DNA of 64,000 bases from Burkholderiales bacterium Ga0077547 (lineage in GTDB: Bacteria; Pseudomonadota; Gammaproteobacteria; Burkholderiales; Burkholderiaceae_C), in the NCBI GenBank assembly GCA_001464195.1, contig LNEY01000025.1, positions 1-64,000 on the forward strand, read 5' to 3'. Shown here piece by piece: positions 35,442-47,297 of the stretch. The notes below the pieces were generated by a model, which saw only the letters and a program-made list of their open reading frames with translations, searched no databases and had not been told where the DNA came from. The first letter of the stretch is position 1, and every line of letters starts with the position of its first letter. A program made the translations under genes and the position numbers.

Positions 35442-36401
35442 TCAGCCCGCCGCCGACGCGCTGGGGGCCGGTGGCGCATAGCGCTGTTTGGGCTTCTCGG
35501 CTCGGGCATACAGGCCCTGCACTGCCGGGATGTTGGCTTCGAGGTCTTTGATGCGGGTGGTGCCCGCCGGGTGGGTGGACAGCCACTGCGGCGGGGCCCC
35601 CTTGTTGGCCTTGCCCATTTTTTGCCACAGCGTGACGCCGGCAGTCGGCAGGTAGCCGCCGCGCGCTGCCAGATCGAGGCCGATCTTGTCGGCCTCGGAT
35701 TCGTCGTCGCGGCCGAACTTCATGGTCAGCAACTGGCTGCCCATGTCGGCGAGATAACGCCCGCCGCCGCCCAGGCCCAGCAACGCCGCGCCGATCTCGA
35801 TGGCACCTCGCGTCGCCGCCGATTTACCCATGCGCTCGCGCGCATGCTCGCGCAGCGCGTGGGCGATCTCATGGCCCATCACCTGCGCCACCTCGTCGTC
35901 GGTGAGCTGCAGCGTGTCGAGGATGCCCCAATAGAACGCGATCTTGCCGCCCGGCATGCAGAAGGCGTTGATCTGCTTGCTGCCGATCAGGTTGACCTCC
36001 CACTTCCAGTTCGCAGCGCGTGATGTGCTGCGCAGATTGGGCGCGTTGCTGAACGGGATCAGTCGCTGGGCGATCGCATTCAGGCGGATCACCTGGGGAT
36101 GGTTGGGCGGCGCCAGGGCTTTCTGTGCAGCGGCCTGCTGCAGCATCTGCTGGTACTGCTGCGCCGCTGCGCTTTCGATCTCGTCGGCCGGCACCAGCTT
36201 GGCCAGCGTGGACTGCTTGTCGACCTGGACACCGTCACGCGCCCAGCTCGGCAGCGCCAGGGTCGCGCCCGCCCCCAGCACCGCACCCGCGAATCCGCGG
36301 CGGGCGTGCAGACGACAGCCACAGCCCGCGTGATGCCACAGGGCCGCGGCAGTGGTGGGATCGGGCTCATAAGTCGCGTGGGGGTCGAATTGCGCAGTCA
36401 T
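35442..36401 (-). CDS. M48-family metalloprotease with a Tat-type signal
   Basis: 319 residues from the ATG at 36401; a TTG at 36470 overlapping the ampG stop (TTGA) would add 23. HEIAH at about 177-181 with a later ESEADKIGLDLAARGGY supplies the zinc ligands, and STHPAGTTRIKDLE is also typical. RRGFAGAVLG near residue 34 followed by a hydrophobic stretch and PSWA looks like a twin-arginine signal. Resembles the LoiP/BepA periplasmic proteases that handle outer-membrane proteins. Confidence 0.85.
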   Translation of the reverse strand: MTAQFDPHATYEPDPTTAAALWHHAGCGCRLHARRGFAGAVLGAGATLALPSWARDGVQVDKQSTLAKLVPADEIESAAAQQYQQMLQQAAAQKALAPPNHPQVIRLNAIAQRLIPFSNAPNLRSTSRAANWKWEVNLIGSKQINAFCMPGGKIAFYWGILDTLQLTDDEVAQVMGHEIAHALREHARERMGKSAATRGAIEIGAALLGLGGGGRYLADMGSQLLTMKFGRDDESEADKIGLDLAARGGYLPTAGVTLWQKMGKANKGAPPQWLSTHPAGTTRIKDLEANIPAVQGLYARAEKPKQRYAPPAPSASAAG

Positions 36402-36466
36402 GATCGTGTTGGTTGGGCCCTGTGGACAGTGCCGCTGTGGGTGATTTCGGGGCGGGGAGGCGGTTC

Positions 36467-38089
36467 TCAATCGTCGGCGGTTCGAGCGCTGGAATCAAAC
36501 TCCAGTTCGCGTACCGCAGCGCGCAGCCACCACAGCATGCCCAACGCCGGCAGCGCCAACACGGTGGACACGACAAAGAAGGTGGGCCAACCGATCGCTT
36601 CTGCCAGGACACCCGCCAGCGGCCCGACCCAGACCCGGCCGACCGCCGCAAACGCCGACAGCAAAGCGTACTGCGTGGCGGTGAAACGCTGGTTGCACAG
36701 GCTCATCAGGAAGGCGACGAACGCGGCGGTGCCCATGCCCCCAGAGAGATTCTCGGCCGCAATCACCATCAGCAGGCCGCCGTCGATCTCGGTGGCCTGC
36801 GCGAGCTTGACGAAGCCCCAGTCGAAGGGCGGGAGCACGAAGCCCGGCACCGCGCCCTTGCCGTGAACAGCCAACCACCAGAAGCCGAGGTTGCTGGCCA
36901 TCTGCAGCACGCCGAACAGCAGCAGTGAGCGCCACAAGCCCAGCTTCAGCATCAGCAGGCCACCGAGCAGCGCACCGGCTATCGTCAGCCACAGCCCGAT
37001 CAGCTTGTTGACGACGCCCACCTCGGCCGGGCTGAACACCATCGCCTTCAGCAGGAAAGGCGTCATCAGCGAGCCGGCAAAGGCATCGCCCAGCTTGTAG
37101 AGCACGATGAAGACAAGGAAAGCCACCGCGCCCCGCTGCGAGAAGTAACTGTTCAGGCCATTGAGCAGCGTCTGGAACTTCGCTGCCCGCGCTGCCCACG
37201 CTGCCAGCGGCAGCGTGAACGCCAGGCCCAGCAGCAGCGCCAGCAGATCGGTCCATTTGCGCTGCAGGCCGGCCTCCAGCGTGCTGCCATCGAACCACGG
37301 AGCGAGCAGCGCGTGAGCGATCGGTGGGCCCAGGCGTTCGCTGACGACGAAGCCGAAAGCCACCGCCGCCAGCAATGCGGCAAATCCCAGCAGGTCCTGC
37401 CGGGCCACGCTGGAGCGGTCTCCCACCGATCGGATGCGCGGCAGCGCCACGGCCGACACCACTGCCGCGCCAGCCATCAGCGCGGCCATGAGGCGGTACA
37501 CCTCGGGCCAGGTCCAGCCGCCGGACCCGCTGGCATTCGATGGGTCGACCCAGATCAGCGCGATGCCGCCGGACAGGATCATCGCCAGCCGATAGCCCAG
37601 CACACTGAGGGATGAGCCCAGGCCGCGCTCTTGGGCGGCCAGCAGATCGGTGCGATAGGCGTCGATGACCACGTCCTGGGAGGCGGCGACAAAGGCCACC
37701 AGCACCGCCAGCAGCGCGAAGCTGCGGGTGGCCTGCGTGGGCGAGGTGTCGGCCAGCCACAGCAGCGTGCCCGCCAAGGCGAGCTGCGTGAGCACCAGCC
37801 AGCCACGTCGCCGGCCGAGCCACGGCAGCTCGAACCGGTCCATCAGCGGCGCCCACAGGAACTTGAAGGTGTAGGGCAGACCGACCAGGCTGAGGAAGCC
37901 GATGGTCGCCACGTCCAGCCCTTCCAGACTGAGCCAGGCCTGCATCGCCTGTCCGGTCAGCGCCAATGGCAGGCCAGAGGCGAAGCCGAGCACCGTGACC
38001 ACCGCCAACCGGTGCACCATGCCGAAATCCAGGCCTTTGGGCGAGCGGTTGGGCTGGGGTGCAGCGTCACGCAGTTCGGCATCGGGCAT
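36467..38089 (-). CDS. ampG: Muropeptide permease AmpG (MFS)
   Basis: 540 residues from the ATG at 38089. About 12-14 TM helices, with the AmpG hallmarks GFASGLPLALTGQAMQAWL, YTFKFLWAPLMDRF and QDVVIDAYRTDLL. It imports GlcNAc-anhydroMurNAc peptides released by wall turnover, and so links wall recycling to beta-lactamase control in other bacteria. No ampC or ampR is near. The start codon sits five bases after a TAGAAT hexamer, suggesting a leaderless mRNA. Confidence 0.9.
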   Translation of the reverse strand: MPDAELRDAAPQPNRSPKGLDFGMVHRLAVVTVLGFASGLPLALTGQAMQAWLSLEGLDVATIGFLSLVGLPYTFKFLWAPLMDRFELPWLGRRRGWLVLTQLALAGTLLWLADTSPTQATRSFALLAVLVAFVAASQDVVIDAYRTDLLAAQERGLGSSLSVLGYRLAMILSGGIALIWVDPSNASGSGGWTWPEVYRLMAALMAGAAVVSAVALPRIRSVGDRSSVARQDLLGFAALLAAVAFGFVVSERLGPPIAHALLAPWFDGSTLEAGLQRKWTDLLALLLGLAFTLPLAAWAARAAKFQTLLNGLNSYFSQRGAVAFLVFIVLYKLGDAFAGSLMTPFLLKAMVFSPAEVGVVNKLIGLWLTIAGALLGGLLMLKLGLWRSLLLFGVLQMASNLGFWWLAVHGKGAVPGFVLPPFDWGFVKLAQATEIDGGLLMVIAAENLSGGMGTAAFVAFLMSLCNQRFTATQYALLSAFAAVGRVWVGPLAGVLAEAIGWPTFFVVSTVLALPALGMLWWLRAAVRELEFDSSARTADD

Positions 38090-38094
38090 GGGGC

Positions 38095-38100
38095 ATTCTA
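38095..38100 (-). promoter_or_regulatory. Candidate -10 element giving a leaderless ampG mRNA
   Basis: TAGAAT on the minus strand, then five bases, then the ATG at 38089. No Shine-Dalgarno fits in the gap and no clear -35 is seen. Confidence 0.35.
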
Positions 38101-38179
38101 GGAAGGCGCCATGCTGCGTCTGCAGCGGTGCCTGGCGTGCATATTGCTGCTGCGGACTCCAACTCTCGTGGAGTCCTCG

Positions 38180-39118
38180 ATGAAGACATTCATCCGCGTT
38201 GTCGAAGTCTGGGTGCCCAGTCACGACCGGAGCTACCTCGAGTACAGCAGTGGCCTGTACAGCAGCGCCAACCGCTTCGGCGCGGCGAGTGGCTCGCGCT
38301 GTTTTGGCCGGGGCGAGGGGTTGCCGGGCCAGGCCTGGGAACAGGGCCAGCCGATCGTGTTGAAGCAGTTCGAGGGATCGTATTTCCAGCGCACGAAGGC
38401 GGCTCAGGCCGATGGACTGACCTGCGGCATCGCAGTCCCGATCTTTGCTGGCGACTTTCTCACCTCGGTACTGGTGATGTTCTGCGGCGATGACGACCAG
38501 CACGCTGGCGCGATCGAGCTGTGGCACAACGACCCGGCACAAGGCGCCGACATGGCGCTGGTCGATGGCTACTACGGCTCGATGTCCGATGCGTTCGAGC
38601 TGATCTCACGCAGCGTCAGCTTCCGGCGCGGCAACGGCTTGCCTGGCGTGGCCTGGGAACTGGGTGGGCCGGTGTTCATGGAGGATCTGGGCCGAAGCGA
38701 TCGCTTCCTGCGCGCCGAGACCGCGCTGAAAGTCGGCATCAACCGCGGCTTTGCCTTTCCCTGCGCCACGCCGCGCGAGGAGACCTTTGTAATGACGTTC
38801 CTGTCGGCGCTGGGCACCCCGATTGCGCGCCGCTGCGAATTCTGGGATCCCGACACCACGCGGCAGACGCTCAGCTGCGGCGGTGGGTTCTGCGAGGTCG
38901 ATGGCCGTGTCGAAGCCTCCCCTGCCGTCTTGCTGGAGCGAGGGCAAGGCACGATCGGCCGATTGCTGCTGACCGGCGTTCCGACCGTCACCAGCAGCGC
39001 GGTGGATGAGCCCGCGGGCATCGGCACCATGGCGGCACGAACAGGCCTGCACGCCCTGGCGGCCATCCCCATCCTGCGCGATGGCCGCCTCGTGTCCGTG
39101 GTGGCGCTGTACTTCTGA
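38180..39118 (+). CDS. Protein built of three GAF-like repeats
   Basis: 312 residues from the ATG at 38180, which has GGAG six bases upstream. Three related blocks each hold a GAF-type motif: RGEGLPGQAWEQGQPIVL, then RGNGLPGVAWELGGPVFM, then RGQGTIGRLLLTGVPTV. Each is followed by a hydrophobic core such as GIAVPIF, GFAFPCA or LAAIPIL. No kinase, GGDEF or DNA-binding domain is attached. The protein could bind a small ligand, but the function is unknown. Convergent with topB and divergent from ampG. Confidence 0.75.
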   Translation: MKTFIRVVEVWVPSHDRSYLEYSSGLYSSANRFGAASGSRCFGRGEGLPGQAWEQGQPIVLKQFEGSYFQRTKAAQADGLTCGIAVPIFAGDFLTSVLVMFCGDDDQHAGAIELWHNDPAQGADMALVDGYYGSMSDAFELISRSVSFRRGNGLPGVAWELGGPVFMEDLGRSDRFLRAETALKVGINRGFAFPCATPREETFVMTFLSALGTPIARRCEFWDPDTTRQTLSCGGGFCEVDGRVEASPAVLLERGQGTIGRLLLTGVPTVTSSAVDEPAGIGTMAARTGLHALAAIPILRDGRLVSVVALYF

Positions 39119-39166
39119 TCGCTGGCTTGAGCAGCCCCGCTTAGGGGGCCACTGGACTCGGCAAGG

Positions 39167-41785
39167 CTAGGCCGACTTCTTCGCCGCCACCTTCTTCGCC
39201 GCAGCGCCCTTCGCAGCCGGCTTGGCCGGCCGCGGCTCGAACTCGAAGCTGACCTTGCCTTCCTTCGCGTCGAAGGCCAGGCGCGCCTTGAACTTGCGCC
39301 GGGTCTTGTTGGACACGAAGTTCTCCAGCAGGTCGGTCTTGCCGGTCTGCAGCAGCTTGGTCATCTGCTCGCGAGGCACGGGCTGCTGCAGGATGATCTT
39401 GCCGCTCTTGAAGTCACAGGTGACGTTGGCGCCCACCGCGTGCTCGCACACATAGCTGGTGCCGTGCTCGAAGACCTTGCCCTGGTCCTTGGGGCAGTGG
39501 CCCAGCGGCTCCTGTTCGGAGAAATCGACCGGTTCGCCAGCCTCGGCCTTGGCGTCGTCACCGAAGTCGAATTCGAGCTTCCAGTTCTTGATCTCGTCAT
39601 CAAACACGAGCTTGATCTCCGCGGTGAACGGCCAGCCCGCCTTTGAGCGGAAGCCTTCCAGCGGGCCGATTTTCTTGTCCGCGATGAAGGCCTCGACCTC
39701 GGGCAACTCGAAGCTGCGACTGCCCGGGATCTTGCTGATGCTGAAGCCGCATCCCGCGCCTTCGCTGCCCTCTGAAGCGACCGCGCCCTCCTTGCCCACG
39801 CAGGTGTACCGGCGGTAGTTTTCCTTGACCACACCGCCGCAGTTCGGGCAGGGCACCTTCAGCGTCGCGTAGTCGCCGGGAATGGTGTCGCGGTCATATT
39901 CCTTCGCCTTGGCGACGACGCGCTCGGTCATCTTGGCGATCTCGGCCATGAAGGTCTCGCGGCTGAGCTTGCCCTTTTCCATCTCGGCCAGCTGGAATTC
40001 CCAGTTGCCGGTCAGCTCGGGTTTGGTCAGCTCCTCGACCTGCAGGCCACGCAGCAGTGTCATCAGCTGGAAGGCCTTGGCCGTGGGGATCAGCTCGCGT
40101 CCCTCGCGCACGATGTACTTCTCGAGGATCAGCCCTTCGATCGTCTGCGCACGCGTCGCCGGCGTGCCCAGACCCTTCTCGGCCATGGCCTCGCGCAACT
40201 CGTCGTCGTCGATCAGCTTGCCGGCGCCTTCCATGGCGCTGAGCAGCGTGGCTTCTGTGTAGCGGGCAGGCGGCTTGGTTTTCAGTGCGTTGACGTCCAC
40301 GTTCTCGGTACGCACCACTTCGCCCGGCGCCACCGCCACCAGGTTGGCATCGTCCTCCTGCACCTCGCGGCCGTAGACCGCCAACCAGCCCGGCTTGACC
40401 ATCACCTTGCCGTTGGTCTGGAAACTGAGCTCCTTGTCCGCAGCCTTGACCGTGGAGATGCGGGTCGTGACCATGAACTCGGCCGGCGGATAGAACACCG
40501 CGAGGAAGCGCTTGACGACCATGTCGTAGAGCTTGGCCTCGATCTCGGTCAGGCTCTTGGGGGCCATCAGCGTCGGGATGATCGCGAAGTGGTCGGAGAC
40601 CTTGGCGTTGTCGAAGATGCGCTTGTTGGGCTTCACATAGCCGTCGTTCAGCGCCTTGCGCGCGTGGCCCGACAAGGCCCTCAACGGTCCGGGCAGGTCC
40701 TCGTCGGCCAACATCGCCATCGTGTCCTTCACCACCGGCAGGTAATCCTCGGGCAGCGCCTTGCTGTCGGTCCGCGGGTAGGTCAGCACCTTGTGCTTCT
40801 CGTAAAGCGCCTGCGCGATCGACAGCGTCGTCTTGGCGCTGAAGCCGAAGCGCGAGTTGGCCTCGCGCTGCAAGGTGGTCAGGTCGTACAGGCCGGGCGC
40901 GCTCTGCGAACTCGGCTTGGCCTCTTCGGTGACGCTGGCGGGCTGGCCGCGCACGGCCTGCGCGATGGCCTGCGCGTCGGCCTCACTCCAGACGCGGTCG
41001 TTGCGCAGCTCGGGATCGTCGGGGTTTTTCTTCCACTTCGGGTCGAACCACTTGCCGTCGTACTCGCCCGCCATGGCGGCGAAGGTCGCCTTGATTTCCC
41101 AATACGGCCGGGACACGTGCTTGCGGATCTTCTCCTCGCGCTCGACGACGACGCTGAGCGTAGGCGTCTGCACGCGGCCAACGGTCGTCAAAAAGAAACC
41201 GCCGTCGCGCGAATTGAACGCGGTCATGGCGCGGGTGCCGTTGATACCGACCAGCCAGTCGGCCTCGCTGCGGCTGCGCGCCGCATCGGACAGGCCTTGC
41301 ATCTCGGTGTCGCCGCGCAGCTTGTCGAAGCCGTCGCGGATCGCCTGCGGCGTCATGCTTTGCAGCCACAGGCGCTGGATGGGCTTGTCGATCGGCTTCT
41401 TCTCGCTGCCAGCGTATTGCACGATCAGCCGGAAGATCAGCTCGCCTTCACGGCCCGCGTCACAGGCATTGATCAGCGCCGTCACGTCCTTGCGCTTGAC
41501 CAGCTTGACCACCGCCGTCAGCCGCGACTTGGCCTTGTCGATCGGTGCCAGATCGAAGTGCGGCGGAATCACCGGCAGGTTGTTGAAGCTCCACTTGCCT
41601 CGCTTGACGTCGAACTGCTCCGGTGCCTTGATCTCCACCAGGTGGCCCACCGCCGAGGTGACGACATAGCGGTCGTTCTCGAAATGATCGGCTTGCTTGT
41701 CGAACTTGCCAGCCACGGGGGTCAGCGCCCGCACGATGTCCTGTGCGACGCTGGGCTTCTCGGCAATGATCAAAGTCTTGGTCAT
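39167..41785 (-). CDS. topB: DNA topoisomerase III with a basic Ala/Lys tail
   Basis: 872 residues. TOPRIM domain with IAEKPSVA and DAGREGEL; the active-site tyrosine is in LTYPRTDS. A C-terminal zinc-type cysteine cluster (CPNCGG, then CTCV-like residues) and further repeats follow. Type IA enzyme that unlinks single-stranded and catenated DNA. The last 18 residues are Ala/Lys-rich (KPAAKGAAAKKVAAKKSA), like histone H1 tails. Longer than the E. coli enzyme because of the added C-terminal domains. Confidence 0.93.
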   Translation of the reverse strand: MTKTLIIAEKPSVAQDIVRALTPVAGKFDKQADHFENDRYVVTSAVGHLVEIKAPEQFDVKRGKWSFNNLPVIPPHFDLAPIDKAKSRLTAVVKLVKRKDVTALINACDAGREGELIFRLIVQYAGSEKKPIDKPIQRLWLQSMTPQAIRDGFDKLRGDTEMQGLSDAARSRSEADWLVGINGTRAMTAFNSRDGGFFLTTVGRVQTPTLSVVVEREEKIRKHVSRPYWEIKATFAAMAGEYDGKWFDPKWKKNPDDPELRNDRVWSEADAQAIAQAVRGQPASVTEEAKPSSQSAPGLYDLTTLQREANSRFGFSAKTTLSIAQALYEKHKVLTYPRTDSKALPEDYLPVVKDTMAMLADEDLPGPLRALSGHARKALNDGYVKPNKRIFDNAKVSDHFAIIPTLMAPKSLTEIEAKLYDMVVKRFLAVFYPPAEFMVTTRISTVKAADKELSFQTNGKVMVKPGWLAVYGREVQEDDANLVAVAPGEVVRTENVDVNALKTKPPARYTEATLLSAMEGAGKLIDDDELREAMAEKGLGTPATRAQTIEGLILEKYIVREGRELIPTAKAFQLMTLLRGLQVEELTKPELTGNWEFQLAEMEKGKLSRETFMAEIAKMTERVVAKAKEYDRDTIPGDYATLKVPCPNCGGVVKENYRRYTCVGKEGAVASEGSEGAGCGFSISKIPGSRSFELPEVEAFIADKKIGPLEGFRSKAGWPFTAEIKLVFDDEIKNWKLEFDFGDDAKAEAGEPVDFSEQEPLGHCPKDQGKVFEHGTSYVCEHAVGANVTCDFKSGKIILQQPVPREQMTKLLQTGKTDLLENFVSNKTRRKFKARLAFDAKEGKVSFEFEPRPAKPAAKGAAAKKVAAKKSA

Positions 41786-41912
41786 GTTTTCTTGTCAAAA
41801 CGCTGGAAGGGTGTCGTGGGGTTGAACGACACCGGCTCGATGCGCAAGCTGCGCCTCTCTACAATTCACCGTCTCGCGCGCACACACGCACGGGCGCACG
41901 CCCACAATTTCA

Positions 41913-42419
41913 ATGTACCCAAAGAAGTCGATGACGCAAGTGACGGTGCGAAACAGCTCCCCCCACACATCGAAACGGCGCATCCAGGTACGGCGCAGCA
42001 GCGTGCATGGTCGGGGCGTGTTCGCAGTCGCACCGATCGCCCGCGACGAGCGGATCATCGAGTACACCGGCGAGGTCATCGACTGGCCCGAGGCCCTGCG
42101 TCGCCATCCCCACGATCCAGACGACCCCAACCATACCTTCTACTTCAGCCTGGAAGGCGGTCTGGTGATTGACGCCAAGGTCGGCGGCAACAGTTCGCGC
42201 TGGATCAACCACGCCTGCGAACCCAACTGCCAGGCCGATGAAGCCGACGGACGGGTGTTCATCCACGCTCTGCGCGATCTGCAGCCAGGTGATGAACTGT
42301 TCTACGACTACGGTCTGGTGCTCGATGAGCGCCAGACCGCAAAATTGAAAAAGCAATACGCCTGCCGTTGCGGCAGCCCTTCCTGTCGCGGCACCATGCT
42401 GGCACCGAAATCACGATGA
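41913..42419 (+). CDS. SET-domain protein lysine methyltransferase
   Basis: 168 residues. A compact SET domain: RRSSVHGRGVFA near 27-38, RWINHACEPNC at 96-106 (SAM pocket), GDELFYDYG at 126-134 with the catalytic tyrosine, and a post-SET cysteine cluster (Cys151, Cys153, Cys158). It should methylate lysine in a protein; the target is unknown. A TACAAT at 41860-41865 may be its -10. The stop overlaps the birA start (ATGA). An in-frame ATG at 41931 is also possible. Confidence 0.87.
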   Translation: MYPKKSMTQVTVRNSSPHTSKRRIQVRRSSVHGRGVFAVAPIARDERIIEYTGEVIDWPEALRRHPHDPDDPNHTFYFSLEGGLVIDAKVGGNSSRWINHACEPNCQADEADGRVFIHALRDLQPGDELFYDYGLVLDERQTAKLKKQYACRCGSPSCRGTMLAPKSR

Positions 42420-43423
42420 ACTCCTCTGCGCCGCTCACCGCCGATCACGGTCTGACTTGGAACGTCGAGCAGCTGTATCACCAGCTGGCACCCCGCTTAC
42501 CAAACCTGAGCATCGAGGTCGTCTCCGAGATCGCCTCGACCAACTCGGCACTGCTCGAGCGGGCCCGCGTCGCCAGCCGGCTGTCGTTCGAGGGCGATCG
42601 CGCCCAGGTGCGCCGCAGCACGGAAAGCCAGGCGTTCGGTCGGCGCACCGCGGACCACCAACCATGCCTGCTGGTGGCCGAACACCAGACGCAGGGGCGA
42701 GGACGGCACGGCCGGGTGTGGCAATCCGAGGCCGTGGCCTCACTGACATTCTCACTGGCGATGCCGCTGTCGCCGGTTGATTGGTCCGGCTTTTCGCTGG
42801 CGGTCGGCGTGGCGCTGGCGGATGCCCTGGACCCGGCGGGATACGCAAGCGCAGGCCAGAACACCGAATCGTCGAACGCCCCGTGGATCGGACTCAAATG
42901 GCCGAATGACCTGTGGTTGATGCCGGCAGGCGGCAGCAGTGCCGAAGGCCGCAAGCTCGGCGGCTTGCTGATCGAGACGGTGCCTGCCGGCGACATGCGG
43001 CTGGCGGTGGTCGGGATCGGCCTGAATGTACTGCCCTTGTCCCTGGCCCACGCCCAGGCCAGCAGCGGCTATGCCTGCTTGCAGGAGATCGACACCGACG
43101 CCAGCGCGCCGCAGGTCTTGGCGCGCATTGTGTTGCCGCTGGTGGACGCGTTGCAGCGCTTCGAGCGCGAGGGTTTTGCCGGCTTTGCCGATCGCTTCGC
43201 CGCCCGTGATGTGCTGCGCGGTCGCGCGGTGCATGCGGGTGCCTCGGGCGCGGTGGGCTCTGAAGCGCTGGTCCGCACGTCGAGCAGCATCGAAGGCATC
43301 GCGGAAGGCGTCTCCGGCACGGGCGCGCTGCGGGTGCGCGTGCCGGGTGACGGGCTGCGCGAAGTCATGTCAGGCGAGGTCAGCGTCCGGCTACGCCCCA
43401 CCCCCGCGGCAGGGGCGTGTTGA
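42416..43423 (+). CDS. birA: Biotin--[acetyl-CoA-carboxylase] ligase without a DNA-binding domain
   Basis: 335 residues. Catalytic motif GRGRHGRVWQSEAVASLTFS with the biotinyl-AMP loop, KWPNDLW and GGLLIETV; a C-terminal SH3-like domain ends the protein. It attaches biotin to the BCCP subunit of acetyl-CoA carboxylase. The N-terminal winged helix of the E. coli repressor is absent, so it should not regulate biotin genes directly. Two inserts (around residues 60-75 and 140-150) lengthen it. Coupled to the SET gene. Confidence 0.9.
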   Translation: MNSSAPLTADHGLTWNVEQLYHQLAPRLPNLSIEVVSEIASTNSALLERARVASRLSFEGDRAQVRRSTESQAFGRRTADHQPCLLVAEHQTQGRGRHGRVWQSEAVASLTFSLAMPLSPVDWSGFSLAVGVALADALDPAGYASAGQNTESSNAPWIGLKWPNDLWLMPAGGSSAEGRKLGGLLIETVPAGDMRLAVVGIGLNVLPLSLAHAQASSGYACLQEIDTDASAPQVLARIVLPLVDALQRFEREGFAGFADRFAARDVLRGRAVHAGASGAVGSEALVRTSSSIEGIAEGVSGTGALRVRVPGDGLREVMSGEVSVRLRPTPAAGAC

Positions 43424-43427
43424 CACC

Positions 43428-44081
43428 ATGTTGAGAGGCCTGCTGCTGGCCTTGCTGCTGGCGAACCTGGTCTTCTTCGTCTGGTCGCAGGGGGGGCTCG
43501 GGAAGGCTGATGGCAGCGCGCCGGGGGGCGAACGTGAACCGGAGCGCCTGTCCCGGCAGGTGAATCCCGAGGCCTTGCAACTGCTGCGACCGACGGCCGC
43601 AGTACCGGCCCCCGAGGTCAGCGCGTCTGCCGTGACGGCTGCAGAACCTGCCGCGAGCGGCATCGACGCGGCCAGTGCGTCCAGCAGCGCTCCCGCAGAG
43701 GCCGCCTCGGCACCAGCGGCTGCCGAGGCGAGCGCCTCCGCAGCACTGCCCGCATCGGCAGCGTCCGTTGCTGCTGTGGCGTCGGCAGTGGTTTTGGCGC
43801 CCACCCCGGCACCGCCCCCGCCACCACCCGGCACGCGGTGCCTGGAAGCCGGGCCGTTCAGTGGGCTCGAACTGGCTTCAGCGGAAACCGCGCTGGCCGC
43901 CAATGCCAAAACCCGCCGCATTGCCCGCCGATGGGTGCAGGTCACAGCCAGTGCGGCCAGCGCCCCCGCAGCGCCGCAGCATTTGTTGCGCATCGACGCC
44001 ACGCCCAGCGAGGTGGCGGTGCTGGAAGCACTGCCCGCCAGCGTGGTGGGCCGCAGTTTCGCGCCCTGCACCGCGCGCTGA
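43428..44081 (+). CDS. Membrane-anchored Ala-rich protein (SPOR-related position)
   Basis: 217 residues. The N-terminal TM helix (about 3-19) is followed by a low-complexity periplasmic linker rich in Ala, Ser and Pro (about 60-135) and a C-terminal domain starting at TRCLEAGPFSG. This last part resembles the divergent SPOR-type proteins found after birA in Burkholderiales, but no full SPOR domain can be asserted. Starts four bases after the birA stop, so it is cotranscribed. Possibly a peptidoglycan-associated protein. Confidence 0.7.
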   Translation: MLRGLLLALLLANLVFFVWSQGGLGKADGSAPGGEREPERLSRQVNPEALQLLRPTAAVPAPEVSASAVTAAEPAASGIDAASASSSAPAEAASAPAAAEASASAALPASAASVAAVASAVVLAPTPAPPPPPPGTRCLEAGPFSGLELASAETALAANAKTRRIARRWVQVTASAASAPAAPQHLLRIDATPSEVAVLEALPASVVGRSFAPCTAR

Positions 44082-44086
44082 TCGTC

Positions 44087-47177
<3,091 letters not shown>

Positions 47178-47208
47178 GCGGGTCCCTGAGGAGGCGGTCG
47201 ATAGAAAC

Positions 47209-47221
47209 CCTAGATTCTAGG
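47209..47221. promoter_or_regulatory. 13-base palindrome between tkt and murU
   Basis: CCTAGATTCTAGG has arms CCTAGA/TCTAGG around one central base. On the minus strand it contains TAGAAT, 36 bases before the tkt ATG, which could be its -10. It may be an operator or simply the promoter. Confidence 0.3.
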
Positions 47222-47297
47222 AGGCCTCGATAATTTGCTCGATGCCGTGCCTGACACCTATCGCTGTCCTCGACAGCCGCCCTTCGAGCGGTTCCCT

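Noticed and set aside
39134-39149. GCCCC/GGGGC hairpin between the GAF protein and topB genes
   Set aside because: Short stem and no T run on either side; not a convincing terminator.
43026-43427. Upstream extension of the Ala-rich membrane protein into birA
   Set aside because: Overlaps the conserved C-terminus of birA in another frame; the ATG at 43428 begins a clean membrane helix.
47235-47297. Upstream TTG start for murU
   Set aside because: The added 21 residues have no family match; the GTG at 47298 gives the standard KAIVLAAGRGERMRPLT start.
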